Positions 1 through 7,533 of a DNA stretch of 16,580 nucleotides are shown here, one piece after another. A program made the position numbers and the translations under genes. The DNA comes from JBDHAC01 sp039588215 (lineage in GTDB: Bacteria > Gemmatimonadota > Gemmatimonadetes > Palauibacterales > Palauibacteraceae). Below the pieces are notes generated by a model, which worked only from the letters and a program-made list of their open reading frames with translations, ran no database searches and was not told the DNA's origin. The stretch's first letter is position 1. The number at the start of each line of letters is the position of its first letter. The DNA lies in the NCBI GenBank assembly GCA_039588215.1, contig JBDHAD010000061.1, positions 1 through 16,580 on the forward strand, written 5' to 3'.

Positions 1-98
<98 letters not shown>

Positions 99-104
99 GG
101 GAGC

Positions 105-129
105 GATTCTTCCCTTCGGGGGAGATATC
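105..129 (+). other. UUCG-capped hairpin just after 16S
   Basis: An inverted repeat (105-114 against 119-129, one bulged T at 126) can form a ~10-bp stem closed by a TTCG tetraloop. It begins about 10 nt past the 16S 3' end. It could be a processing or antitermination-related structure of the pre-rRNA, or the first part of a tandem terminator. No T-run follows it. Confidence 0.5.
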
Positions 130-166
130 CCTGCCAACCTCACGCCACTCACCTTCTTGATAGATA

Positions 167-201
167 GAAAGTCCCCGTGCGCTCTGCGTACGGGGGCTTT
201 C
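167..201 (+). terminator. Strong hairpin ending the 16S transcript, possibly bidirectional
   Basis: Arms 167-180 and 188-201 pair over 14 positions, including two G-U pairs, around a short loop (GCTCTGC, 181-187). The stem starts with GAAAG and ends with CTTTC, so the T-rich part lies inside the 3' arm and there is no separate U-tract. It lies between the end of 16S (plus strand) and the end of the minus-strand gene at 246, where a shared bidirectional terminator would be expected. That role is inferred from position and stability. Confidence 0.6.
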
Positions 202-245
202 TGCATCCGGAGATCGGGTGGGGCGGTGCTTCCGGCCGCCGACGG

Positions 246-854
246 CTACCTCAGGAAGACCACCATCGGGTAGGCGCGGGACTCGCTCCGCAAGCGAGCG
301 TCGGCCGGTACCGCGATGAGGTACAGAGCATCGCGCCGCTCCCAGTCGGACGGTTTCTTGACGAAGATCCCGTTTATGACGTGACGCTCGGGCTCTCGAA
401 GCCCCGATTCGGCGGACACCGCCTTACGCGCCACGATGAAGTCCGCGAGCCCCGCCCTGGGCGACCCATCATAGACCTGCTCCCCCTCCGTGAGATCGGC
501 ACCGAGGAGTGCGGCGGTCCCTGGTCGGACCGTGAACGCCGCCGACTGATCGCGCGCCACCACACGGCCGCGGCTCACGCGGTAGGAGAACAACACCAGG
601 GCCACGGGTGTGTCCGGATCGCCGCTCAGCACCAGATACCGGACGGTCAGCGCTTTGCCCAGCCCCTCCGACACCAACGTCATCCACTCCATCTTTATGG
701 ACGAGGCGCCTATCCGGTCTGTGTCCAGCTCCAGGCGTGTCTCGACCGGCTGTGCCAGCGCAGCTGTCGGTGGCCATGCAAGCACCCCTCCCAGGGCCAA
801 CCCGATCAGCGCACGAGCGGCTGGCGACAGGATCCGGACAGTCACGCGGCTCAC
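246..854 (-). CDS. Secreted protein of unknown function
   Basis: I do not recognise this 202-residue protein. The chosen start is a GTG at 854 that overlaps the TGA stop of the preceding gene as GTGA, an arrangement typical of translational coupling; a TTG at 875 and a GTG at 845 are alternatives. Residues ~1-34 look like a Sec signal peptide (basic start, hydrophobic ALIGLALGGVLAW, cleavage after ALA before QPVET). The mature part alternates short hydrophobic and charged stretches, suggesting a mainly beta domain, and has no cysteine. It is the last gene of the minus-strand envelope cluster, after the OmpA-domain gene and another small exported protein, so a periplasmic or surface role is likely (inference). 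Confidence 0.72.
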   Translation of the reverse strand: MSRVTVRILSPAARALIGLALGGVLAWPPTAALAQPVETRLELDTDRIGASSIKMEWMTLVSEGLGKALTVRYLVLSGDPDTPVALVLFSYRVSRGRVVARDQSAAFTVRPGTAALLGADLTEGEQVYDGSPRAGLADFIVARKAVSAESGLREPERHVINGIFVKKPSDWERRDALYLIAVPADARLRSESRAYPMVVFLR

Positions 855-1426
855 GGAAACCCGTCCATGTAGCAATGACCGGCATCCACGAACAGTTGCC
901 GGCCCTGTTCCAGCGCGTTCACCGCCAGGTCGAACGCCCGCCGGGCGTCGGGGCTCTTGTGATAGATGTTGCTGATCGTCGCCCAGTGCGCCGCTTGCGG
1001 GAGCACTTCGATGATGGCCCGTGCGTGTTCTTTCATCGTCCCGGCTTCGGCATAGGTCGTCGTTCGCGGGTCGATCTTGTTGTGGTCGGCGAGCATCCTG
1101 TCGGACCGGTCGAGCGCCCGCTTGATCAGGTCGCGACTGTTCGTGGCGGCGACCGCGTACTGTCCGGTGGAACCATTCTTCGCCGCGTCAGCTTGCGCCG
1201 CCGAATACGCGGATTTGAGGCTCGACTGGAGGGCGGTCATCGCGCGTGTGGATACCGCCCGGCAGTTGACCGCGGCCTCCTCGACATTCAGGTCCAGAGA
1301 GTCTGCATCTGATCCGCTCGTCCGACGCTCCACCGCCACCGCCGGATTGGCCAGTGCAAGAGCGGAAACGAGTGCCGCCAAGAATGTCGTTCGACGGGTC
1401 GGGCCGTCGCGGAATCGGAATGTCAT
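851..1426 (-). CDS. Secreted, Ala-rich helical protein of unknown function
   Basis: This is a 191-residue protein that I cannot assign to a family. The ATG at 1426 has an AGGAGG ribosome-binding site five bases upstream, so the start is secure. Residues 1-31 form a signal peptide (basic RR at 11-12, hydrophobic FLAALVSALALA, cleavage near AVA). The mature part is mostly helical, rich in Ala, Arg and Asp. It has only two cysteines, C55 and C185, which could form a disulfide joining its two ends in the periplasm. The gene lies 38 bp after the OmpA-domain gene and overlaps the next gene by four bases, so the three are probably one transcript. Confidence 0.75.
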   Translation of the reverse strand: MTFRFRDGPTRRTTFLAALVSALALANPAVAVERRTSGSDADSLDLNVEEAAVNCRAVSTRAMTALQSSLKSAYSAAQADAAKNGSTGQYAVAATNSRDLIKRALDRSDRMLADHNKIDPRTTTYAEAGTMKEHARAIIEVLPQAAHWATISNIYHKSPDARRAFDLAVNALEQGRQLFVDAGHCYMDGFP

Positions 1427-1464
1427 TCGGTCCTCCTCTCGGGTGTGTGCTTGGCCGGTGCAGA

Positions 1465-2808
1465 TCAGTTGTCTAGCCGGACGAGCTCGACGCGACGGTT
1501 GTTCTGTTGTCCCTCCGGCGTGTCGTTCGTATCCACCGGGCTCGACTCGCCGAACCCCTGCGCCTCGAGCCGGGAGGCGTCGATTCCGTACTCGTCGATC
1601 AGGAACTGCCTCACAGCGGCGGCCCGCTCATCCGACAGCGTCTGGTTGTACTCGTCCTCACCCGTCGAGTCCGTGTGGCCCTCGATCCGGATCCGGAGGT
1701 CGCCGTGGTCCTGTAGCATGGTCCCGATCTCATCGAGCGTCGGCGTGGATTCCGGCTTGATTGCGGACGAATTGAAGGCAAACAGGATTCCCTGGGTCGC
1801 GACGCGGCCGTCCGCCGCGAGTTCCTCGTACAGGTCGAGCCCGCCCTCGGCGACCCGGACCGGCCCCACGTACATCGGGTTGTCGGCGTCCGCGAAATAG
1901 ATGTTCTCCATGTAGATCTCGGAAGAGCGGGGCAGAACCGCGTTGGGGATGTTCGCGACTCGGCGCTCGTTCGCGTACACCTTGGCGTAGGAGCCATCGA
2001 CCATGATGCGAATGGGTACCAGCCCTTCGCCCACCTCGGGCGTCGTGTTACTGGATCGAACGCCCCCCTGACCGCGCCGCTCGACACCCGTCCCGTGGGC
2101 GACACCGATCTGGAAGAAGTTGTCCTCGTATCGCCCCCACCCGCCTCCACCCGGCGGGGTAGCGGTCCCGACCACCAGCCTTTGATTCCCGTGTGGGAAA
2201 TGCGCCTCGAACTCGATCGTGAAACGTTCGGGAAGCTCGCGGGGCAGGAGGATCTTGAGTGCGGCACCGCGCGGACCCAGGTTCCGCAGCAGACGCCGGC
2301 CCTCCCACTCGACGATCTCCCAGTTGCCGCTCATGAACTCCATACGACGCGGGAAGTCGCCGACTCGGTCGTTCTCGTAATCTTCGTAGTACAGAACCGT
2401 CTCGCCGGGCACGAAGTCGTAGTTGGCCCACACACCCTCGCCGGGGCGAGCCAACTCCTCGGTAGCCTCGGCCTCCTCCGCAGCGAGGTCCACGCCGGCC
2501 TGCTCGGCGGCTTCTTCTCGATCCGTGATGGGATAGCCATCGTCATCGACAATGATCTCGCCGTTGTCGTCGGTGAAGATCACCTCTCCGTCACCGGCTT
2601 GGGCGTCGCTGTAACAGGCGGGGTCGTTGATGGCGCAGCGGATCGCCTCGCGGACGAGACGATCGACCTGCATCTGCGCCTCGCTTTCGAGCGCGTTCTT
2701 CGCCGCGTCCTTGAGCTTCCGTGGGATCTGCGCCTCGGCATCGACGGGAGAAAGGACGAGCGGCGCGGCGATCACTGCCAACGCGCCGATGAGCATGCGG
2801 GTGCGCAT
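1465..2808 (-). CDS. OmpA-domain protein with a lectin-like central region
   Basis: This 447-residue exported protein starts at the ATG at 2808, preceded by AAGGAG at good spacing. Residues 1-27 are a signal peptide (cleavage near AEA-Q). A helical segment follows with C58 and C65, then a very acidic stretch (about 72-120, several DDNG/DDDG-like motifs that could bind calcium). Residues ~135-320 look like a beta-sandwich of the concanavalin/LamG type (inferred from strand pattern). Residues ~335-445 are an OmpA C-terminal domain: GHTDSTG at 377-383, N388, LSDERA at 391-396, and NNRRVEL near the end, the features that bind diaminopimelate of peptidoglycan. It probably anchors an envelope structure to the cell wall. 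There is no N-terminal eight-strand OmpA barrel. Confidence 0.88.
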   Translation of the reverse strand: MRTRMLIGALAVIAAPLVLSPVDAEAQIPRKLKDAAKNALESEAQMQVDRLVREAIRCAINDPACYSDAQAGDGEVIFTDDNGEIIVDDDGYPITDREEAAEQAGVDLAAEEAEATEELARPGEGVWANYDFVPGETVLYYEDYENDRVGDFPRRMEFMSGNWEIVEWEGRRLLRNLGPRGAALKILLPRELPERFTIEFEAHFPHGNQRLVVGTATPPGGGGWGRYEDNFFQIGVAHGTGVERRGQGGVRSSNTTPEVGEGLVPIRIMVDGSYAKVYANERRVANIPNAVLPRSSEIYMENIYFADADNPMYVGPVRVAEGGLDLYEELAADGRVATQGILFAFNSSAIKPESTPTLDEIGTMLQDHGDLRIRIEGHTDSTGEDEYNQTLSDERAAAVRQFLIDEYGIDASRLEAQGFGESSPVDTNDTPEGQQNNRRVELVRLDN

Positions 2809-2848
2809 GGGGTCTCCTTGGCTGGGGTCCGGGTTGCCCTTAGAGCGC

Positions 2849-2867
2849 AAAACGGGGCCAAACCCCG
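2849..2867 (-). terminator. Rho-independent terminator or attenuator between kinase and OmpA-domain gene
   Basis: Read on the minus strand, CGGGG (2867-2863), loop TTTGG, CCCCG (2857-2853) and then four T (2852-2849) form a small intrinsic terminator. It lies 84 nt after the kinase stop and 40 nt before the OmpA-domain start codon. The first arm can instead pair with an upstream C-run (2878-2871) through a three-base loop, so two mutually exclusive stems exist. The stem is short (5 bp plus G-U extensions), so termination may be partial. Confidence 0.5.
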
Positions 2868-2950
2868 CCACGGGGGGGCGTTCGAGCTCGTGTAGAGGGA
2901 GGGTTACCGGCTGCAGGGCTAGGCCGCTGCCTGAAGTGTGTGGGTCGCGG

Positions 2951-5509
2951 TTATTCGTCCAGCAACGCTCGCAACCGAGCCGCCTGCTCGCCCATCTCGT
3001 TGCTCTCCAGATAATCGGCGATTTGGCGAACGTGAAACGCCCGGTCCGCAATGCCTGTTTCGCGTTTGTTGGCTGCCAGGTCTGCCAAAGCCCGATCGAG
3101 CTCGCGCTCCCCCTCCGGCGATGACTCTACGGTGAGGAGGGCCGCGCCGAGCCAGGCGCGCGTTGCAGCAGTCCAGGTATGCTGTCCCCCGAGCATATCC
3201 GTGTACACGGCCACCGCTTGTCGAAGCACCTGGACGGCGATGAGGCGGTCCCCGAATCGCAGGTTGGCGTTGGCCTGGTTTTCCAGCATGGACGCCACCC
3301 TCCAATGACCTTGCGGCCATCGTTCACGAGCCGCCTCTACACGCTCCTGCATCACGGCTTCCCCCTCCTCGACCCGGCCGTCTTCAAACAGGGCCGAGGA
3401 GAGATTGCTCGCCAACATGAGCGACTGGGGATGGCCCCGGCCGTGGACGGCTGAGTAAAGCGAGTGGGCTTCCTGATACAGGGTCGCGGCATCATCGTAG
3501 GCGCCGCGCCCCTTGAGAAGGAACGCGAGGTTGTTGATGTGCGTGGCGAGATCGGGGTGATCCGGAACCAGAGTCCGGAGCTTCGGAATGGCTTCGCGGT
3601 AGAGCGCCTCAGCCTCCTCGATCTTCCCCTGCGCCCGCAACACGAAGGCGAGTCCGAGAGTGATCCCCACGCCTTCCTCGCTTTCCGCGTCGAGCCCCGG
3701 CACTGCGCGGGCCTGCTGGAGGAGGACAGCGGCGGAGTCCGGCCCCACGACGTCGCGGACATTATACCCAAGCGTCGCCAGCGCTTGCGCGAACTCGACG
3801 GCGTTCGGGCCGAGGCGCATCCGACGAAGGTCGACGACCTCCTCCAGCAGTGGCTGAGCGAGCTCGAACTCGCGGCCGTCCGTGTGGACGTTGGCCAGAT
3901 CCCAGACGGCGATCTCGAGCTCCTCGTCTGCGGGGCCGTGCGCCTGTCTGGCCTTCTCGAGCGCGGCCGTGAGGATCTCGGTGCCCTCGTCGAGCAACCC
4001 GAGGTTGGTGAAGGCCTTCCCGATCACCCCGTAGAGCTCGGCCTGGAGGGCGGGCTGATCCGCGAGCTCAGACTCCACACGCTGCGCACCCCGAGTCAGA
4101 AGCGTCCGCACGCTCATGCTGTCGCCCACCCCTCTGGTAGGATCCGCATCCTCGAACACACTGGCGAGGAACGAGGCGACCTGCTCGGCCGAATCCGCCG
4201 CTGCAATGACGCGACTTCTTTGCTTGGCCAGCGCGATCGCGGCCCCCATGAGGAGGACCAGGAATGCGGCGGCGGTGATCAGTCCCGCGGAGTGACGTCG
4301 CACGAACTTGCCCGCCTTATAGGTGAACGCCCCCCGTGTGGCCTCGACGGGGTGGCCACTCGCGTGCCGGTGAACATCGGCGAGCAGGGACTCGGCGGAA
4401 GGGTATCGATCCCGTGATTCCTTGCGGAGCGCCTTGAGCACGATGGCGTCGAGATCCCCCTGGAGACGTCGGCTCAGCCGCTCGGTGCTGAGCCCGCGAG
4501 CCTGGGCGGCTTCCGCGCACACCAGACGGCTGGGTCGCTCCGGTTCCGCCCCCGTGATCTGGGTCTCCATCTGAGCGGGAGACAGGGCGGCGACTTCATA
4601 TGGCCTGCGCCCCGCCAGGAGGACACACAGCATTATCCCGAGCTGGTAGACGTCCGAGGCCGTCGTGATCGGCTCGCCCCGGACCTGTTCGGGGGTCGCG
4701 TATTGGGGGGTGAGCAGCTGCCGACCCGTCCGGGTCAGCTCGCCCGACGCGTCGCCGAGGAGCTTCGCGATCCCGAAGTCGAGCAACTTGGGGACACCGT
4801 CCTCCGTTACAAGGATGTTGGAGGGCTTCAGATCCCGGTGGACGACCAGGCTCTGGTGCGCGAACTGGACGGCACGACAGACGTCGCAGAACAGCTTCAG
4901 GCGCTCTCTGACGGAGAGTTGCCGTGCATCGCAGTGCGCCGTGATCGGCTCGCCCTCGACGAACTCCATCACCAGGTAGGGCAGGCCATCTTCGGTGCTA
5001 CCGCCATCCAACAGCCGGGCGATGTTCGGGTGGTGCAGAGACGACAGGATCTGGCGTTCGGCCAGAAACCGTTGGATCACGTCATCGGTGTCGAGGCCTC
5101 GCCGGATCACCTTGAGGGCGACCTGCTGCTCCCAGAGCCCGTCGGCCCGTTCGGCCAAGTACACGGTCGCCATGCCCCCGCGTCCGATGCGGCGCAGGAG
5201 TCGATACGGGCCCACGCGTTCTCCGCTACGGTCCGGTACGCCCTCCGATTCGAGGGACGAACCACCGGCCTCGAGCGAGTCCAGGAGGTCATCCCAACCC
5301 AGGTTGCAGGCCACCTCGGCCGGCGTGTCGAGGAAGTCGCCCGAATCCTCCACCAGCGAGAGCAACTCCTCCACCGATCGGCGCAGGGACTCGTCGCCGC
5401 CTGTCGTTTCGGCCAGGAACGCCCCACGCTCCGGCGCCGGAAGGTCGAGCGCGCGCTGGAAGAGCGCGTCGATCTCACTCCAGCGGGCGTCGGACGGGGC
5501 GGGGCTCAC
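2951..5509 (-). CDS. Membrane-anchored Ser/Thr protein kinase with C-terminal TPR repeats
   Basis: This 852-residue PknB-type (Hanks) kinase transfers phosphate from ATP to Ser/Thr. The chosen start is GTG at 5509, with GAGGTG (5523-5518) eight bases upstream matching the anti-SD; GTG at 5521 is an alternative. Residues 1-100 are a helical N-terminal region often seen in this class (RWSEIDALFQRALDL). The kinase domain is ~101-375: glycine loop GRGGMATVY, catalytic Lys in VALKVI (~133), HRDLKPSN (~224-231), DFG (~244-246), and TPEQ replacing the usual APE. All catalytic residues are present. One transmembrane helix lies at ~408-429, followed by ~420 residues of TPR-like helix pairs, probably periplasmic. 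It directly follows the sigma factor gene and is likely its partner, coupling an envelope signal to transcription (inference). Confidence 0.92.
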   Translation of the reverse strand: MSPAPSDARWSEIDALFQRALDLPAPERGAFLAETTGGDESLRRSVEELLSLVEDSGDFLDTPAEVACNLGWDDLLDSLEAGGSSLESEGVPDRSGERVGPYRLLRRIGRGGMATVYLAERADGLWEQQVALKVIRRGLDTDDVIQRFLAERQILSSLHHPNIARLLDGGSTEDGLPYLVMEFVEGEPITAHCDARQLSVRERLKLFCDVCRAVQFAHQSLVVHRDLKPSNILVTEDGVPKLLDFGIAKLLGDASGELTRTGRQLLTPQYATPEQVRGEPITTASDVYQLGIMLCVLLAGRRPYEVAALSPAQMETQITGAEPERPSRLVCAEAAQARGLSTERLSRRLQGDLDAIVLKALRKESRDRYPSAESLLADVHRHASGHPVEATRGAFTYKAGKFVRRHSAGLITAAAFLVLLMGAAIALAKQRSRVIAAADSAEQVASFLASVFEDADPTRGVGDSMSVRTLLTRGAQRVESELADQPALQAELYGVIGKAFTNLGLLDEGTEILTAALEKARQAHGPADEELEIAVWDLANVHTDGREFELAQPLLEEVVDLRRMRLGPNAVEFAQALATLGYNVRDVVGPDSAAVLLQQARAVPGLDAESEEGVGITLGLAFVLRAQGKIEEAEALYREAIPKLRTLVPDHPDLATHINNLAFLLKGRGAYDDAATLYQEAHSLYSAVHGRGHPQSLMLASNLSSALFEDGRVEEGEAVMQERVEAARERWPQGHWRVASMLENQANANLRFGDRLIAVQVLRQAVAVYTDMLGGQHTWTAATRAWLGAALLTVESSPEGERELDRALADLAANKRETGIADRAFHVRQIADYLESNEMGEQAARLRALLDE

Positions 5510-5522
5510 GCGGCCATCCACC

Positions 5523-6107
5523 TCAGGACGCGCCGAGGTCCCCAAGCGCCTGGTAGAGGTAGGCCTTGGCGCGCGTCCAATCGCGTTCGGCCGTGCGCTG
5601 AGAGACACCAAGCGCGGTGGCCGTATCCTCCATTGTCATCCCACCGAAGAAGCGGCACTCGACGACTCGCTCCAGTCTCGGGTCAAATCCTGCCAGGCGG
5701 GTGAGCGCCTGCTCCAGCGCCAACAGCTCCACGGTCTGCGGATCAGATCCGGTCAAGTCTTCCCGCAGCGGGAGCCGGATCTCTCCGCCGCCGCGCTTCT
5801 GGGCTCCCCTGCGACGTGCGTAGTCGATGAGGACGTGACGGATCACCCTGGCCGCTACAGCGAAGAAATGCGCACGATCCCGCCAAGTAGCCGTCGCCTG
5901 ATCCACGAGCTGGAGGTAGGCTTCGTGGACGACAGCCGTGGTGCCGAGCGTGTGACCGCCCCGTTCGGCTCGGAGTCGTCTGTGCGCGATGCGTCGGAGG
6001 TCGTCGTACACGAGAGGGATGAGGCGATCGAACGCGTCGCTCTCGCCGCTCGAGCACTCGGAAAGGAGCTGGGTCACCTCGCCTTGTTGGACCAAACGTC
6101 CCTCCAC
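5523..6107 (-). CDS. ECF-type RNA polymerase sigma factor (kinase-linked group)
   Basis: This is a 194-residue extracytoplasmic-function sigma factor. The sigma-2 region spans ~15-100 (DLRRIAHRRLRAER, the HEAYLQLVD block, FFAVAARVIRHVLIDYARRR), and sigma-4 spans ~130-190, ending in a helix-turn-helix (MTMEDTATALGVSQRTAERDW) that reads the -35 element. The sequence resembles the subfamily annotated in Acidobacteria, Planctomycetes and Gemmatimonadota that sits beside Ser/Thr kinase genes and lacks an anti-sigma partner. No anti-sigma gene is present; the kinase gene starts 14 nt downstream, so control by phosphorylation is plausible, as described for EcfP/PknT of Vibrio. The start is GTG at 6107 with a weak ribosome-binding site; GTG at 6077 is possible. 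Confidence 0.9.
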   Translation of the reverse strand: MEGRLVQQGEVTQLLSECSSGESDAFDRLIPLVYDDLRRIAHRRLRAERGGHTLGTTAVVHEAYLQLVDQATATWRDRAHFFAVAARVIRHVLIDYARRRGAQKRGGGEIRLPLREDLTGSDPQTVELLALEQALTRLAGFDPRLERVVECRFFGGMTMEDTATALGVSQRTAERDWTRAKAYLYQALGDLGAS

Positions 6108-6182
6108 AACCCCACGCGCGAAGGTGCTCGGAGCAGATGCCGCTGGATGGAACGTCGACAGCGACAGCGGAAATTGGCCCTC

Positions 6183-6212
6183 ATTCTGAGTTCAGGGAGC
6201 GGAAGCGGTCAA
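6183..6212 (-). promoter_or_regulatory. Candidate promoter of the sigma-kinase operon
   Basis: On the minus strand, TTGACC (6212-6207) and CAGAAT (6188-6183) are separated by 18 bp, resembling a housekeeping -35/-10 pair (5/6 and 4/6 matches). Transcription would start near 6176, giving a leader of ~70 nt before the sigma factor start. This is a pattern match only, in GC-rich DNA where such matches are informative but not decisive. Confidence 0.33.
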
Positions 6213-6340
6213 GGACCTCCCGCGGCGGCGACCCCTCGTGACACGGCGGAATCTCGTCGCGCAGGCACCGATTGCCGATCGCCAGACGCGTCCCCAGGTT
6301 CCGCGCCGTGATCGATTCATCGGAGCGACCCGATAGTCCC

Positions 6341-7288
6341 ATGCGCCAACCGGACCCATCCGGCGGTCCGGACTCGTCCGCCGCCCCGTTCCGGGCCGGG
6401 TTCGTGGCCATCCTCGGGCTCGCGAACGTCGGCAAGTCTACGCTGCTGAACGCCCTCGTCGGCGAGCGGCTGAGCATCGTCACGCCCAAGGCGCAGACCA
6501 CCCGCAGACGGCTTCTTGGGATCTATACGGACTCAGGGCACCAAGCACTGTTTCTCGACACCCCAGGCTGGCTCGAGCCGCGCTACGCGCTCCAGGAGGC
6601 CATGCAGGCCGAGGCATCGGGCGCGCTCGCCGGGGCGGATGTCACCGTTGCCGTGTCGGATGCCGCGTACGAACCCAGTCTCGAATGGACCCGTGAGTTT
6701 CGGCAGCGTGTCCAACACGGCGAGCACCGCAATATACTATGCATAAACAAGATAGATCTGATCACCGAAACCGATCTCGAAGCGCTCGTGGACGAGTTCG
6801 GGGGTGCCCCGTGGGACGCGATCGTTCCAACCGCAGCGGACCGAGGATTCGGGATCGACGAGCTTCGACGGAGCATCCTGACCCGTCTCCCCGAGTCGCC
6901 ACCGTTCTACCCCGAGGACGAGCTGTCCGATGCCCCTGTGCGCGAGTTCGCCGCCGAGCTGGTGCGTGAGACCTGCTTCGAAGAACTCGGCCAGGAGGTG
7001 CCGTACGCGATCGCGGTGCGGGTGGAAGAGTTCAAGGACAGGGGGCCTGACCTGCCCATCTACATCGAGACGGTGCTCTATGTGGAGAAGGAATCGCAGA
7101 AAGGGATCGTGATCGGGGCGGGTGGAAAGATGATCCGGCGGATCGGCTCGGTATCGCGCCGAAAAATCGAGGAGTTCCTGGATCGCCGGGTGTATCTGGA
7201 TCTGCGGGTGAAGGTGCTCCCCAACTGGCGGAAGCAATACAAGCATCTTAGGGTCTTGGGGTTCCGAGTTCCCGGGGAGGATAGCTGA
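6341..7288 (+). CDS. era: GTPase Era
   Basis: Era binds 16S rRNA near its 3' end and acts in 30S subunit maturation. This 315-residue protein has all the motifs: G1 GLANVGKST (~26-34), G2 in the KAQTTR stretch, G3 DTPG, G4 NKID, a G5-like TAADRG, then a C-terminal KH domain with the VIGAGGKMIRRIG loop. Length fits the family (~300). The ATG at 6341 is preferred because the upstream in-frame extension is not Era-like. Its ribosome-binding site is weak (GGAG 15 nt upstream), and GTG at 6308 is an alternative. It is divergent from the sigma factor gene and overlaps the next gene by one base (TGATG), indicating translational coupling. Confidence 0.95.
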   Translation: MRQPDPSGGPDSSAAPFRAGFVAILGLANVGKSTLLNALVGERLSIVTPKAQTTRRRLLGIYTDSGHQALFLDTPGWLEPRYALQEAMQAEASGALAGADVTVAVSDAAYEPSLEWTREFRQRVQHGEHRNILCINKIDLITETDLEALVDEFGGAPWDAIVPTAADRGFGIDELRRSILTRLPESPPFYPEDELSDAPVREFAAELVRETCFEELGQEVPYAIAVRVEEFKDRGPDLPIYIETVLYVEKESQKGIVIGAGGKMIRRIGSVSRRKIEEFLDRRVYLDLRVKVLPNWRKQYKHLRVLGFRVPGEDS

Positions 7289-7455
7289 TGCCTGTCGACG
7301 AACGTTTGCTCGAGATTCTGGTGTGCCCGAAGTGTAAGGGTGAGCTCGAATACAAACAGGAAGAGGACGCGTTGTTGTGTCATTCCTGCCGGCTGCGGTA
7401 CGAGATCCGAGACGGTATCCCGATCATGCTCATCGACGAGGCCGAATCCTTCTGA
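7288..7455 (+). CDS. Trm112-family small zinc protein (YcaR/UPF0434-like)
   Basis: This 55-residue ORF starts with an ATG overlapping the era stop codon (TGATG) and ends in TGA at 7455. The sequence begins MPVDERLLEILVCPKCKGEL and has two CxxC pairs (C13/C16 and C31/C34), then the RYEIRDGIPIMLIDEA ending typical of the Trm112/YcaR family. Archaeal and eukaryotic Trm112 proteins activate methyltransferases; the bacterial role is poorly defined. The zinc site is complete. Coupling to era suggests co-production with ribosome-assembly factors. It is short and easily missed by gene callers. Confidence 0.9.
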   Translation: MPVDERLLEILVCPKCKGELEYKQEEDALLCHSCRLRYEIRDGIPIMLIDEAESF

Positions 7456-7533
7456 TCACCCACGGCGCAGACAGCCAGGTCGTCCTCCGCGGCGACGCTC
7501 GACTGCCGATCGCCACCTGACGCCCGGCCACTC

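Noticed and set aside
4995..6311. Long plus-strand open frames opposite the kinase and sigma factor genes (also 2095-2895 and 3464-4417)
   Set aside because: They are antisense to genes with clear conserved motifs, have no recognisable domains, and are expected in GC-rich DNA.
6108..6340. Extra small gene between the sigma factor and era
   Set aside because: The open frames here have no ribosome-binding site or recognisable domain and run into era or the sigma gene in other frames; the region is better explained as a divergent promoter region.
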